Source: Cytophagales bacterium (GTDB lineage Bacteria > Bacteroidota > Bacteroidia > Cytophagales > Cyclobacteriaceae). Taken from it: 64,000 nucleotides of DNA. A program made the position numbers and the translations under genes. The stretch is taken from NCBI GenBank assembly GCA_017303805.1, contig JAFLBQ010000003.1, positions 124,001 through 188,000 on the forward strand. The letters run 5' to 3'. Positions within the stretch are counted from its first letter, which is position 1. Every line of letters starts with the position of its first letter. Below the pieces are notes generated by a model. That model had not been told where the DNA came from. It made no database searches and saw nothing but the letters and a program-made list of their open reading frames with translations. Positions 43,216 through 52,308 of the stretch are shown here, one piece after another.

Positions 43216-45120
43216 ATGGGAAAAATTATTGGAATCGACCTAGGAACCACCAACTCGTGCGTAGCCGTAATGGAGGGTAACGAACCGGTGGTGATAGCCA
43301 ACAGCGAAGGCCGCAGAACCACGCCTTCTATTGTAGGCTTTCTGGATAACGGCAAAGGCGAACGCAAAGTGGGCGACCCCGCCAAGCGCCAGGCAATCAC
43401 CAATCCAAAAAATACCGTTTCGTCCATCAAACGCTTTATGGGTAAAAAATTTGGCGAGGTGGACAACGAAAAGAAACTGGTTAGCTACCAGGTAGAAAGT
43501 GGTAACAACGATACCGTGCGTGTACGCATTGGCGATCGTTTATATACACCGCAGGAAATCTCGGCTATGATTCTTCAAAAAATGAAGAGCACTGCCGAAG
43601 ACTACCTGGGTACCACCGTAACCGAAGCGATTGTTACGGTACCTGCCTACTTTAACGATGCCGAGCGTCAAGCTACAAAAGAAGCCGGCCAGATTGCCGG
43701 GTTGGATGTAAAACGTATTATCAACGAACCCACTGCTGCTGCACTGGCCTATGGCCTTGATAAGAAAAACAAAGACATGAAAATAGCAGTGTACGATTTA
43801 GGCGGTGGTACATTCGATGTGTCGATATTGGAATTAGGCGATGGCGTGTTTGAAGTAAAATCTACCAATGGCGATGTGCACTTAGGTGGCGATGATTTCG
43901 ACATGCGCATTATGAACTGGCTGGCCGATGAGTTTAAAGCCGACAAAAACATTGACCTGCGGAAAGATCCAATGGCCTTGCAGCGTTTAAAAGAAGCTGC
44001 TGAAAAAGCGAAGATCGAACTCTCCAGCTCTACCGAAACAGAAATTAATTTGCCGTATATCACTTCCGTGGATGGCGTGCCCGAACACTTAGTGAAAAAA
44101 CTTTCGCGTTCAAAGTTTGAACAATTGTGCGATGACCTTATCCGCAGAACCTTAGAACCATGCCGCAAAGCGGTTGCCGACTCCGGCTACTCTGTTGGCC
44201 AGATTGATGAAGTCATTCTGGTGGGTGGCTCTACGCGTATTCCGCGCATCCAGGAAGAAGTAGAAAAATTCTTCGGTAAAAAACCATCGAAAGGTGTAAA
44301 CCCCGATGAAGTAGTGGCCGTAGGGGCCGCCATTCAGGGGGGTGTATTAACCGGTGAGGTTAAAGATGTGTTGTTGTTGGATGTGACCCCGCTCTCGTTA
44401 GGGATCGAAACCATGGGCGGTGTATTCACTAAATTGATTGAATCCAATACGACTATTCCATCCAAAAAATCAGAAGTGTTTTCAACAGCTTCCGATAATC
44501 AGCCTTCGGTAGAAATACATGTGTTGCAGGGCGAACGCTCTTTGGCAAGAGATAATCGTACCATTGGCCGCTTCCACTTAGATGGAATCCCCCCTGCACC
44601 GCGTGGCATTCCTCAAATTGAAGTAACGTTCGATATCGATGCAAATGGAATTCTGCATGTTTCGGCTAAAGACAAAGGCACCGGCAAGGAACAAAAGATC
44701 CGTATCGAAGCTTCGAGTGGATTAACCGATGCCGAAATTCAGAAGATGAAGCAAGAAGCCCAGGCTAATGCCGAAGCCGACAAAAAAGAGAAGGAGCGAA
44801 TTGATAAAATTAACCAGGCCGATACGCTCATCTTCCAAACAGAAAAGCAATTGAAAGAATTTGGCGACAAGCTTTCGGAAACCAACAAAACAGCTATTAA
44901 CAGCGCGTTGGAAAAACTGAAGGAAGCGCACAAAAGCCAGAACCTGGCCGCGATTGAGCAAGCTTCGGCCGCCCTCAACAATGCCTGGCAGGCCGCTTCG
45001 CAAGAGATGTACCAGGGCGGAGCACAGCAAACTGCTGGCAATGCCTCCAGTACCGAGCAGAACAATGCCGGCACCTCAGGCGGAAATGCTACTGATGTAG
45101 AGTACGAAGAGGTGAAGTAA
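43216..45120 (+). CDS. dnaK: Hsp70 chaperone DnaK
   Basis: A 634-residue chaperone with the complete Hsp70 layout. The ATPase domain (about 1-380) has [49 protein letters not shown] and [11 protein letters not shown]. The linker is [16 protein letters not shown], and the substrate-binding domain (about 395-505) and helical lid (about 510-600) follow. It ends in the charged motif VEYEEVK. It lies 14 kb from grpE-dnaJ, so the chaperone genes are split. A tandem repeat lies upstream and a terminator follows. Confidence 0.98.
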   Translation: MGKIIGIDLGTTNSCVAVMEGNEPVVIANSEGRRTTPSIVGFLDNGKGERKVGDPAKRQAITNPKNTVSSIKRFMGKKFGEVDNEKKLVSYQVESGNNDTVRVRIGDRLYTPQEISAMILQKMKSTAEDYLGTTVTEAIVTVPAYFNDAERQATKEAGQIAGLDVKRIINEPTAAALAYGLDKKNKDMKIAVYDLGGGTFDVSILELGDGVFEVKSTNGDVHLGGDDFDMRIMNWLADEFKADKNIDLRKDPMALQRLKEAAEKAKIELSSSTETEINLPYITSVDGVPEHLVKKLSRSKFEQLCDDLIRRTLEPCRKAVADSGYSVGQIDEVILVGGSTRIPRIQEEVEKFFGKKPSKGVNPDEVVAVGAAIQGGVLTGEVKDVLLLDVTPLSLGIETMGGVFTKLIESNTTIPSKKSEVFSTASDNQPSVEIHVLQGERSLARDNRTIGRFHLDGIPPAPRGIPQIEVTFDIDANGILHVSAKDKGTGKEQKIRIEASSGLTDAEIQKMKQEAQANAEADKKEKERIDKINQADTLIFQTEKQLKEFGDKLSETNKTAINSALEKLKEAHKSQNLAAIEQASAALNNAWQAASQEMYQGGAQQTAGNASSTEQNNAGTSGGNATDVEYEEVK

Positions 45121-45142
45121 ATATTCGATAACCAACCTAACG

Positions 45143-45178
45143 GCCCTTTGGATTTGAAAAATTCAAAGGGCTTTTTTT
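45143..45178 (+). terminator. Terminator after dnaK
   Basis: GCCCTTTG (45143-45150) pairs with CAAAGGGC (45164-45171), followed by TTTTTTT. Confidence 0.9.
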
Positions 45179-45228
45179 ATGGTTCGCTTTCGGTTCAGTT
45201 ATCTTTACGGCCCTTAAACAAATAGAAA

Positions 45229-46548
45229 ATGTTGGTAGTAAAATTTGGGGGCACCTCGGTTGGTAAGCCCGAGCGCATGAAGAAGATTGCAAACCTGGTA
45301 GTAAGCATGCCCGGTAAAAAGATTGTTGTGCTATCGGCACTAAGTGGCACTACCAATGCGCTGGTGCGCATGGGCGATAGTTTGTTGGCTCAACAACAAA
45401 CATCGGCTCAAAACGAAATTGCCGAACTCGAAAAACACTATCAGCAATTCATAAAAGAACTTTATAGCAGCGAAGCGTACCTGGCCATAGGGCAGGAAAT
45501 TGTGAGCCGCTATTTCAGCTTGTTCCGGTTGCTGGCAGCGGGGCGGTTTGACGATCGCAGCTACCGCGAACTGCTCGCTCAGGGCGAACTGATTTCGACA
45601 GAACTTTTTTACCATCATCTGCAAGAGAAAAAAATAGGAGCCCGCCTGTTGCCCGCCTTGCACTTCATGTCAATCGATGAAAACCAGGAACCCGAGCTTG
45701 AAAAAATAAGCGAACGCCTCAAGCCGATTCTTGAAACGATGAGCAATGTAGATATCCTGGTAACGCAAGGCTACATCTGCCGCAACCATCGCAACGAAAT
45801 AGACAATCTGAAAAGGGGTGGAAGCGACTACACCGCTTCTTTGATTGGCGCGGCCATAAGGGCCAAAGAAATTCAAATCTGGACCGACATAGACGGCATG
45901 CACAACAACGACCCGCGCGTGGTTAAGAAAACGCTCCCTATTGCCGAACTTACTTTCGATGAAGCCTCGGAGCTGGCTTACTTTGGTGCCAAGATTTTAC
46001 ACCCCTCCACCATAGTGCCCGCGCAGAAATACCACGTACCGGTGCTGCTAAAAAATACAATGGACGAGCACGCTGCCGGCACCATAATCAGCGACAAAGG
46101 TAGCCGCGGCCAGTTTAAAGCCATTGCCGCCAAAGATGGCATCACGGCTATCAAAATAAAATCTTCACGCATGTTGCTTGCCTATGGCTTCTTACGAAAA
46201 GTGTTTGAAGTGTTTGAGCGCTACAAAACACCAATCGATATGATTTCCACTTCGGAGGTTGCCGTATCGGTAACTATTGACGACAATAAGAACCTTAACC
46301 CTATTCTGGAAGAGTTAAAAAGTTTTGGCTCCATCGAAGTAGATTCCGATCAATCTATTATTTGTATCGTGGGCAATCATCTTTCGGAAAAGGAGGGTGT
46401 ATTGAAAGAAGTTTTTCAATCGCTGGCAGTGGTACCCATTCGTATGGTTTCGTATGGCGGTAGCCCAAACAACATTTCGATATTGGTAAGTACATCGCAA
46501 AAGGAAAAGGCGCTAACCTTACTCAACAGCGGACTGTTTAATTTATAA
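45229..46548 (+). CDS. Aspartate kinase
   Basis: A 439-residue monofunctional aspartokinase, first step of the Lys/Thr/Met branch from aspartate. The N-terminal kinase fold has VVKFGGTSVGKPERMK, KRGGSDYTASLIGAA and ELAYFGAKILHPSTI. The C-terminal part (about 300-439) holds two ACT domains likely to bind a feedback amino acid (IKIKSSRMLLAYGFLRKVFE and ICIVGNHLSEKEGVLKEV). It stands alone, not fused to homoserine dehydrogenase. Which isozyme type (LysC or ThrA-like) is not clear. A hairpin terminator follows. Confidence 0.94.
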   Translation: MLVVKFGGTSVGKPERMKKIANLVVSMPGKKIVVLSALSGTTNALVRMGDSLLAQQQTSAQNEIAELEKHYQQFIKELYSSEAYLAIGQEIVSRYFSLFRLLAAGRFDDRSYRELLAQGELISTELFYHHLQEKKIGARLLPALHFMSIDENQEPELEKISERLKPILETMSNVDILVTQGYICRNHRNEIDNLKRGGSDYTASLIGAAIRAKEIQIWTDIDGMHNNDPRVVKKTLPIAELTFDEASELAYFGAKILHPSTIVPAQKYHVPVLLKNTMDEHAAGTIISDKGSRGQFKAIAAKDGITAIKIKSSRMLLAYGFLRKVFEVFERYKTPIDMISTSEVAVSVTIDDNKNLNPILEELKSFGSIEVDSDQSIICIVGNHLSEKEGVLKEVFQSLAVVPIRMVSYGGSPNNISILVSTSQKEKALTLLNSGLFNL

Positions 46549-46572
46549 CCTGCGCACAAAATCAATTTAAAG

Positions 46573-46608
46573 AAGCTGGTCTGCTGAAAAGTATGGGCAG
46601 CTTTTTTT
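46573..46608 (+). terminator. Terminator after aspartate kinase
   Basis: AAGCTG (46573-46578) pairs with CAGCTT (46598-46603), with a T-run to 46608. The ATG at 46593 lies inside this hairpin and is therefore not preferred as the start of the next gene. Confidence 0.65.
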
Positions 46609-46622
46609 ATTATTGTCAGTTC

Positions 46623-47507
46623 GTGAAAACCACCTCTTCTTATTTGCTTACCGGGCTCTCGTTTTCTGTGCTCTGGGCTTCTGCCTCCATTGCAGGAAAG
46701 TTTGGATTAAACTCTGTTGAGCCGCTGTTGTTTTTCACTATTCGCTTTCTGATTGCGGGCGGAGTCTTGCTGGGGTATGCACATGTGCTAAAAAAATACC
46801 GCGTACCGGCTGGCAAAGAATGGCTCCAGCTTTCTGTTTTTGGCGCCTTTAACACCGCGCTCTACCTCGGTATTTTTATTGTAGCCCTGCAATTTATTAC
46901 TGCCGGAATAACCGCATTGGCCATCGCACTGAATCCCTTGTTCATAAGCTTGCTTTCTTCTGTGCTTAACAAACGCAGGGTAAAGTGGCTGGAGTGGGGT
47001 AGCATTGTACTGGGCCTTGGTGGTGTTATCCTGGCGGCCTACCCACTCTTACAACTGGAATCTATCTCGCTGATTGGCCTGGGTCTTCTCGGATTAAGTA
47101 TGATTACCTATTCTATTGGGGCGGTATATTATGCCGGTCGCAAGTGGCAATTGGAACGCGTTACTATTAATGGCTGGCAAGTATTGTTGGGTGGTTTTAT
47201 GACAGCCCCATTTGCCTTGCTCACCCATCAACCAGCCAGCAATCATTTCGATACCAACTTTTGGGCAGCCCTGTTTTGGCTCGTGGTGCCCGTATCCATT
47301 ATTGCCGTTAACCTGTGGTTAATCTTGTTGAAAGCCGATGCCGTAAAGGCTTCGCTATGGCTGTACCTTTGTCCGGTATTTGGTATCATCTTATCGGCTT
47401 TGTTACTTAACGAGGCACTTACCCTGTACACATGGGCCGGAACTTTCTTAGTATTGGCAGCCGTATTTATCGGGCAACAAAAAAATAATGCGGCCCGGCA
47501 GTCTTAA
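46623..47507 (+). CDS. EamA/DMT-family transporter (GTG start)
   Basis: A 294-residue inner-membrane protein with ten predicted helices in two EamA repeats (about 5-135 and 150-290). LLFFTIRFLIAGGVLLGYAH and ALNPLFISLLSSVLNKR in the first half, and LYLCPVFGIILSALLLNE in the second, are typical. These carriers export amino acids, nucleosides or other metabolites. The longest frame starts at ATG 46593 within the upstream terminator. The GTG at 46623 (KTTSSYLLTGLSFSVLWASA) gives the usual length. The substrate is unknown. Confidence 0.87.
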   Translation: MKTTSSYLLTGLSFSVLWASASIAGKFGLNSVEPLLFFTIRFLIAGGVLLGYAHVLKKYRVPAGKEWLQLSVFGAFNTALYLGIFIVALQFITAGITALAIALNPLFISLLSSVLNKRRVKWLEWGSIVLGLGGVILAAYPLLQLESISLIGLGLLGLSMITYSIGAVYYAGRKWQLERVTINGWQVLLGGFMTAPFALLTHQPASNHFDTNFWAALFWLVVPVSIIAVNLWLILLKADAVKASLWLYLCPVFGIILSALLLNEALTLYTWAGTFLVLAAVFIGQQKNNAARQS

Positions 47508-47676
47508 GATTTAATTTACACGGGCATTGTCCGCGCGGCAGATTCAAAAACACGTGCCGCTTATCAGATTTTCTAACCCTCAGGTACTATCCTCGCTGGT
47601 AATCAATATTTATCTTGCTTCCTTCGTGGCACATAAGTTTTAATTCTATATTTACCTTGTATCAACCTCTCTGCCT

Positions 47677-48996
47677 ATGGAAGCAATTGTAATTACCCTT
47701 TTCGTTGTAGGGTACCTGGCTATCGCTCTTGAACATCCTATTAAAATAAATAAAACTGCCTCGGCCTTGCTTACTGGGGTACTTTGCTGGACCATCTATG
47801 CCCTGTCTTCGCACGATCATATCGAACACATTGGCCACCAACTGGCCGAACACCTTGGCGAAATAGCAGCCATACTCTTTTTTTTGATGGGCGCCATGAC
47901 GATTGTAGAGTTGGTAGATGCCTACCAGGGTTTTAAAATTATTACCGATCGCATCAACACAAAAAATCCTAAAAAACTTTTGTGGATTATCTGCTCGGTT
48001 ACATTTGTTCTTTCCGCCATTCTGGATAACCTTACTACATCCATTGTGATGATTTCGCTTATCCGAAAATTGGTACCCAACAAAGACATGCGCTTGTTTT
48101 TTGCAGGTATGATTGTAATTGCAGCCAATGCTGGCGGTGCATGGTCGCCTATTGGCGATGTAACCACCACCATGTTATGGATTGGCGGCCAGATTTCATC
48201 GGGCAACATTATGGTTACACTAATACTCCCCAGCATTGTGTGCATGGTTGTACCGCTTATCTACTTGCAGTTTACCTTAAAAGGCGAACTGGGCCATGCC
48301 GGAAGCCATAAAAATGATTCGGATAACAGTGGACATGGACATGGACATGGTGGCCCGATAAAAGGCCAACTTACAATGCTTATACTGGGTGTAGGCGGAT
48401 TAATTTCAGTGCCTGTTTTTAAAACAGTTACCCACCTGCCACCTTATTTGGGCATGTTGCTCGCCTTAGGCGTTTTATGGGTTGTATCGGAATTAATAAA
48501 CCCCGACATGGACGAAGCTGAGAAGCGGCCCTACACCGCAGCCGGTGCCTTAACCCGAATTGATGTACCCAGTGTGCTGTTCTTTCTCGGAATTTTACTG
48601 GCTGTAGGCGCCTTGCAGTCCATGGATATTCTGAGCCACTTTTCAGCTTGGCTCGATAACACGCTGGGCGATCAGCGAATCATCATTACCCTTATCGGGA
48701 TACTTTCTTCTATTGTAGATAACGTGCCATTGGTAGCTGCAAGCATGGGCATGTACGATATGGGTGTGTACTACCAAGACCATATGATTTGGGAATACCT
48801 TGCGTATTGTGCCGGTACAGGCGGAAGTATTTTAATAATCGGATCGGCTGCAGGCGTAGCTGTAATGGGTATGGAGAAGATAGATTTTATCTGGTACCTG
48901 AAACGGATTTCGTTACTGGCCATGTTGGGCTACTTTGCCGGAGCTATTATTTACATTCTCATCCACCCGTTTTTTGCGGTACATCCGCCCGCTTAA
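47677..48996 (+). CDS. nhaD: NhaD-type sodium/proton antiporter
   Basis: A 439-residue inner-membrane antiporter of the NhaD/ArsB-like ion transporter superfamily, with about 11-12 membrane segments. Recognisable pieces are ILDNLTTSIVMISLIRKLVP, IAANAGGAWSPIGDVTTTML and IVDNVPLVAASMGMYDMG. These are the two repeated D-N-x-T/P and A-N-x-G-G motifs of the family. A His-rich cytosolic or external loop (GHGHGHGG, near residue 220) is unusual. The stop overlaps the last codon of the convergent dehydrogenase gene by four bases, and its terminator lies inside that gene. Confidence 0.92.
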   Translation: MEAIVITLFVVGYLAIALEHPIKINKTASALLTGVLCWTIYALSSHDHIEHIGHQLAEHLGEIAAILFFLMGAMTIVELVDAYQGFKIITDRINTKNPKKLLWIICSVTFVLSAILDNLTTSIVMISLIRKLVPNKDMRLFFAGMIVIAANAGGAWSPIGDVTTTMLWIGGQISSGNIMVTLILPSIVCMVVPLIYLQFTLKGELGHAGSHKNDSDNSGHGHGHGGPIKGQLTMLILGVGGLISVPVFKTVTHLPPYLGMLLALGVLWVVSELINPDMDEAEKRPYTAAGALTRIDVPSVLFFLGILLAVGALQSMDILSHFSAWLDNTLGDQRIIITLIGILSSIVDNVPLVAASMGMYDMGVYYQDHMIWEYLAYCAGTGGSILIIGSAAGVAVMGMEKIDFIWYLKRISLLAMLGYFAGAIIYILIHPFFAVHPPA

Positions 48997-50222
48997 CCAA
49001 CCAATTGTTGCAAAGCTATTTCGAACGAGGTTTGCGCAAGCCTCGTTTTTTTATTGTTGTGCAAGTGGGTTTTCTCTAACGCAGTGCGTATGGTGTTGGA
49101 AATATCCATAAAGATAGCCTCATCAGTCATGCTTACTTCCTTTTCCATAAAATACGCAAACACGCGTGCCATACCGCAGTTGGCAATAAAATCCGGAACA
49201 ATAGAAAGGTGCTCATCGGCATGCAGGCCGGTGATGCCAAAGAAAATTTCCGGATCGGCAAAGGGTACATTTGCCCCACATGAAAAAAGCTCTACACCAG
49301 TGGCCAACATGCGGTCTATCTGGCCTTTTGTTACCAAACGCGAGGCCGCAGCCGGAACAAACACTTCGAATTCGAGATCCCAGATCTTATCGTTTACAAC
49401 TTCAAAGGGAAGCAACTCTTCCGTTACAAGTTTGTTGCCATCGCGGTTAACTACCAGTTTGCAGATTTCTTCGTGCGTAAATCCTTTCTGATTTATTAAT
49501 CCGCCTTCGCGGGTAAGAATGCCCACAATAGTTACCCCCATTTGCGAAAGGTAAAAGCCTGCGGCCGCGCCCACATTTCCCCAACCTTGTATCATGGCCC
49601 GTTTGCCTTTTAGCTGGCCACCCCACAACGCATAATAATGCTTAACGGCCTCTGCCACGCCAAAGCCGGTGCACATATCGGCCACAGTATATTTTTTTTG
49701 TAACGAAGGTGTGTACGCCTCGCTTTCAATCAACTTGATAACACCTTGCCGTAATTGGCCAATACGGTTTACCTTTTGAGGCTCGGTGGGTTTGTAGTGG
49801 CCGGTAAATACACCTTCTTGCGGATGCCAGATGCCCACATCTTCGGTGTGCGGAATTACTTCATGAATCTCATCTACGTTTAAATCGCCCCCGGTGCCAT
49901 AATAATATTTTAATAATGGCATGACGGCCGCATACCAACGATGCAATACACCTTCTTTGCGCGGATCGTTCGGATCGAAATTGATACCCGACTTGGCTCC
50001 GCCTATGGGTGGGCCCGATACGGTAAACTTTACTTCCATAGTTTTGGCAAGCGACTCCACCTCGCGCTTATCTAACCCCACCCGCATGCGGGTACCTCCA
50101 CCAGCAGCACCACCACGCAAGGAGTTAATTACCACCCACCCTTCGGCAGGTGTTTCGCTATCCTTCCATTCAAAAACAATTTCAGGTCGCTTACTTTCAA
50201 ACTTTTTCAAAAGTTCTTTCAT
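48993..50222 (-). CDS. Glu/Leu/Phe/Val dehydrogenase
   Basis: A 409-residue NAD(P)-dependent amino-acid dehydrogenase. The N-terminal catalytic domain has GGTRMRVGLDKREVESLAK and SGPPIGGAKSGINFDP (catalytic Lys). The Rossmann domain (about 180-330) has AMIQGWGNVGAAAGFYLS. Glutamate dehydrogenase is the common assignment in this family, linking 2-oxoglutarate and ammonia to glutamate, but Leu or Val specificity is possible. TACCTTTG on the minus strand (50247-50240) is a matching -7 element. Its 3' end overlaps nhaD by four bases. Confidence 0.9.
   Translation of the reverse strand: MKELLKKFESKRPEIVFEWKDSETPAEGWVVINSLRGGAAGGGTRMRVGLDKREVESLAKTMEVKFTVSGPPIGGAKSGINFDPNDPRKEGVLHRWYAAVMPLLKYYYGTGGDLNVDEIHEVIPHTEDVGIWHPQEGVFTGHYKPTEPQKVNRIGQLRQGVIKLIESEAYTPSLQKKYTVADMCTGFGVAEAVKHYYALWGGQLKGKRAMIQGWGNVGAAAGFYLSQMGVTIVGILTREGGLINQKGFTHEEICKLVVNRDGNKLVTEELLPFEVVNDKIWDLEFEVFVPAAASRLVTKGQIDRMLATGVELFSCGANVPFADPEIFFGITGLHADEHLSIVPDFIANCGMARVFAYFMEKEVSMTDEAIFMDISNTIRTALEKTHLHNNKKTRLAQTSFEIALQQLVG
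49024..49052 (+). terminator. nhaD terminator embedded in the opposite gene
   Basis: AACGAGG (49024-49030) pairs with CCTCGTT (49041-49047) around loop TTTGCGCAAG, then a T-run to 49052. It lies wholly within the 3' end of the minus-strand dehydrogenase coding sequence, where the same bases encode KKTRLAQTSF. Confidence 0.75.
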
Positions 50223-50239
50223 CGTGTAAAGTTAAGCGC

Positions 50240-50247
50240 CAAAGGTA
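50240..50247 (-). promoter_or_regulatory. -7 element of the dehydrogenase gene
   Basis: TACCTTTG on the minus strand, 18 bases before the ATG at 50222. No exact -33 TTTG is seen. Confidence 0.4.
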
Positions 50248-50275
50248 CTTTAAAAACATAAGCCCGTGCTTTGCT

Positions 50276-50283
50276 TATTTTTG
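50276..50283 (+). promoter_or_regulatory. -7 element upstream of coaX
   Basis: TATTTTTG, a full TAnnTTTG match, 21 bases before the coaX ATG at 50305. No exact -33 element is visible. Confidence 0.4.
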
Positions 50284-50304
50284 ACGCTCTTAAACCTAAC
50301 AGCT

Positions 50305-51025
50305 ATGAACCTGGTGGTAGATTGTGGCAACACACGCTTAAAGGCAGCACTTTTTTCTTCGGGGCAATTGGTAGAAAAAAAAATGTTTGAAAAAAACAGC
50401 GGCACTGAAGCAGTTTGTAACGCATAGCACCCACGAGCATCTGTTGGTAAGTTCTGTAAGTACCCCACCCGAAGAAATAATAGCCTGGAGCTCTGCGCCC
50501 GGAAAAAAAATAATTCTCAGCCCTGCACTACCTGTCCCCATTACCATCAGGTATGCAACCCCCCATACGTTGGGTATGGACAGGCTGGCAGCAGCTTGCG
50601 GAGCCTACGAACTCTTTACGAACCAAAACTGCCTGGTTATTGATGCCGGCACTTGCCTTACCACAGAATTTATTGATTCGAGTGGTGCCTACCACGGAGG
50701 CTCGATAGCTCCTGGTATGGCCATGCGCTACAAAGCAATGCATACGTTTACGCAAGCCCTACCGTTAGTAGTACCAATCGCGCAAGCAAACCTGATTGGT
50801 AACACAACCGAAACGTGCATGCAAAGTGGAGTACTTAATGGCATGGTGGCGGAAATAGACGGTATTATTGCTCAATACCAACAACACTATGCCGCGGTAC
50901 AGGTGGTTTTATGTGGTGGCGATTATGTGTTTTTTGAAAACAATCTTAAACAACCCATATTTGTAGCCCCCGATCTCGTTTTGACCGGTTTAGACAGGAT
51001 TTTACGTCATCATGCACAACTTTAG
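50305..51025 (+). CDS. coaX: Type III pantothenate kinase with a frame break in an A-run
   Basis: CoaX phosphorylates pantothenate, the first step of coenzyme A synthesis. The ATG at 50305 opens MNLVVDCGNTRLKAALFSSG, the ATP-binding start of the family, but this frame stops at 50424. The rest of the protein continues in the next frame (THSTHEHLLVSSVS, GMDRLAAACGAYELF, VIDAGTCLTTEFID, GGSIAPGMAMRYKAMHTF) to 51025. Removing one A from the run at 50390-50396 joins them (VEKKMFEKTAALKQF). A run of nine A lies 7 bases before. Slippage or sequencing error is likely because the gene is normally essential. The end overlaps the next gene by 14 bases. Confidence 0.85.
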
Positions 51026-52295
51026 AAAGAATTTTACCCTTGCATTGGGGTTTTGTTTACTCGTTAGCGGGGTGCTAAATGCACAAGTGGCCAACACACC
51101 CTTTAGTTTTCGGGGCCTGGGCGATTATTACGGCAATGCGCTTGCCCACAACCAGGGTATGGCCGGTGTAGGTGTTAGCAATCCGCAATATTTTTATCTC
51201 AATAACCAAAACCCCGCCCTGCTGGTGTTTAATCGGTTTACAGTTTTTGAAGGCGGTTTTATTGGCCAACACAATACCATTAAAGGCAATGGGGCATCCG
51301 AAAAAAGTGGTAATGGCAACCTTAACTATTTAATGATGGGGTTGCCCATTAAAATGGGTAAGTGGTCCAGTTCGTTCGGCATATCGCCTTACAGCGGTGT
51401 AAACTATCGCACAAATTACAGAGATCAGATTGTAGGAACCACCGAGGAGGTGGAAGTTGAAGAAACCGGCAAGGGTGGATTAAACCAGGTATTTTTTGCT
51501 AATGGCGTAGCACTATCCAAAACACTCTCAGTAGGTCTCAGAGCCTCCTACCTTTTTAGTTCTATCGTTAACGAATACACCAACACGTTAACCGATGCCT
51601 CGAGCCCCATTGCGTATTCGCCTTCCATCTATCAACGGTTGTATGTTAAAGACTTTGCCTTCACCACGGGCATTTCCTATCATAAAGATTCGCTCTTTCA
51701 AAAAAACTACCGCTTTAATGTAGGTGCTGTGTACAACTTCAAATCAAAACTTAACGCAGAATATTTTACCCGCATCGAAAGAAAAAATCTTTCCGGCACA
51801 GTTACCGATTCTACCACGCTTATCAATAATGTACCCGGCACGGTGGTACTGCCTCAATCTGTAACAGTTGGCATTTCGTTTGGAAGAGGCGAACGATGGA
51901 TGATGGGCGTGGACTTTAACTATTTTAAAAACAGTTTATTCCGCGATTACTTTGGCAACTCGCAAAACGCAACCGATAGCTGGCGCCTTTCCATTGGAGG
52001 CGAAACAACACCCGACCCGATGGCGCTTAGCAACTATTTAAAAAGAATAACATACCGAACAGGTGTGAGTTTGGAAAAATATCCCTATTTTATTAACGGT
52101 AAGCCCGTGCAGGATTTTGGCATTAATTTTGGCTTTACTATGCCGGTAAGCCGGATATCGAGCCTGGACTTCGCAGTAAAGGTTGGCAGGCGCGGTACCC
52201 AGCAAGAACATACCCTTGAAGAAAACTATATTAAGTTATACTTTGGGGTTACGATTAACGATCAATACTGGTTTATTAAAAGAAGGTTCGATTAA
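51012..52295 (+). CDS. Outer-membrane barrel protein (FadL/OmpP1-like)
   Basis: A 427-residue protein with a signal peptide (to about residue 25; VLNAQ). Long alternating beta strands follow, ending in a family-like C-terminus (KLYFGVTINDQYWFIKRRFD). Early motifs (ANTPFSFRGLGDYYGNALAH, GVSNPQYFYLNNQNPALLVF) resemble outer-membrane transporters that start with asymmetric, Asn/Pro-rich loops, such as OmpP1/FadL. It overlaps coaX by 14 bases and is followed by the TPR gene, in the order coaX, OMP, TPR, lptC. The substrate, if any, is unknown. Confidence 0.8.
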   Translation: MHNFRKNFTLALGFCLLVSGVLNAQVANTPFSFRGLGDYYGNALAHNQGMAGVGVSNPQYFYLNNQNPALLVFNRFTVFEGGFIGQHNTIKGNGASEKSGNGNLNYLMMGLPIKMGKWSSSFGISPYSGVNYRTNYRDQIVGTTEEVEVEETGKGGLNQVFFANGVALSKTLSVGLRASYLFSSIVNEYTNTLTDASSPIAYSPSIYQRLYVKDFAFTTGISYHKDSLFQKNYRFNVGAVYNFKSKLNAEYFTRIERKNLSGTVTDSTTLINNVPGTVVLPQSVTVGISFGRGERWMMGVDFNYFKNSLFRDYFGNSQNATDSWRLSIGGETTPDPMALSNYLKRITYRTGVSLEKYPYFINGKPVQDFGINFGFTMPVSRISSLDFAVKVGRRGTQQEHTLEENYIKLYFGVTINDQYWFIKRRFD

Positions 52296-52308
52296 ACAAA
52301 AAACAAAC

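Noticed and set aside
43749..44168. 139-codon frame opposite dnaK
   Set aside because: Antisense to a fully conserved gene; low-complexity Ser-rich translation with no protein signature.
46593..46622. ATG at 46593 as start of the EamA gene
   Set aside because: It lies in the terminator hairpin of the upstream gene; the GTG at 46623 gives the normal family N-terminus.
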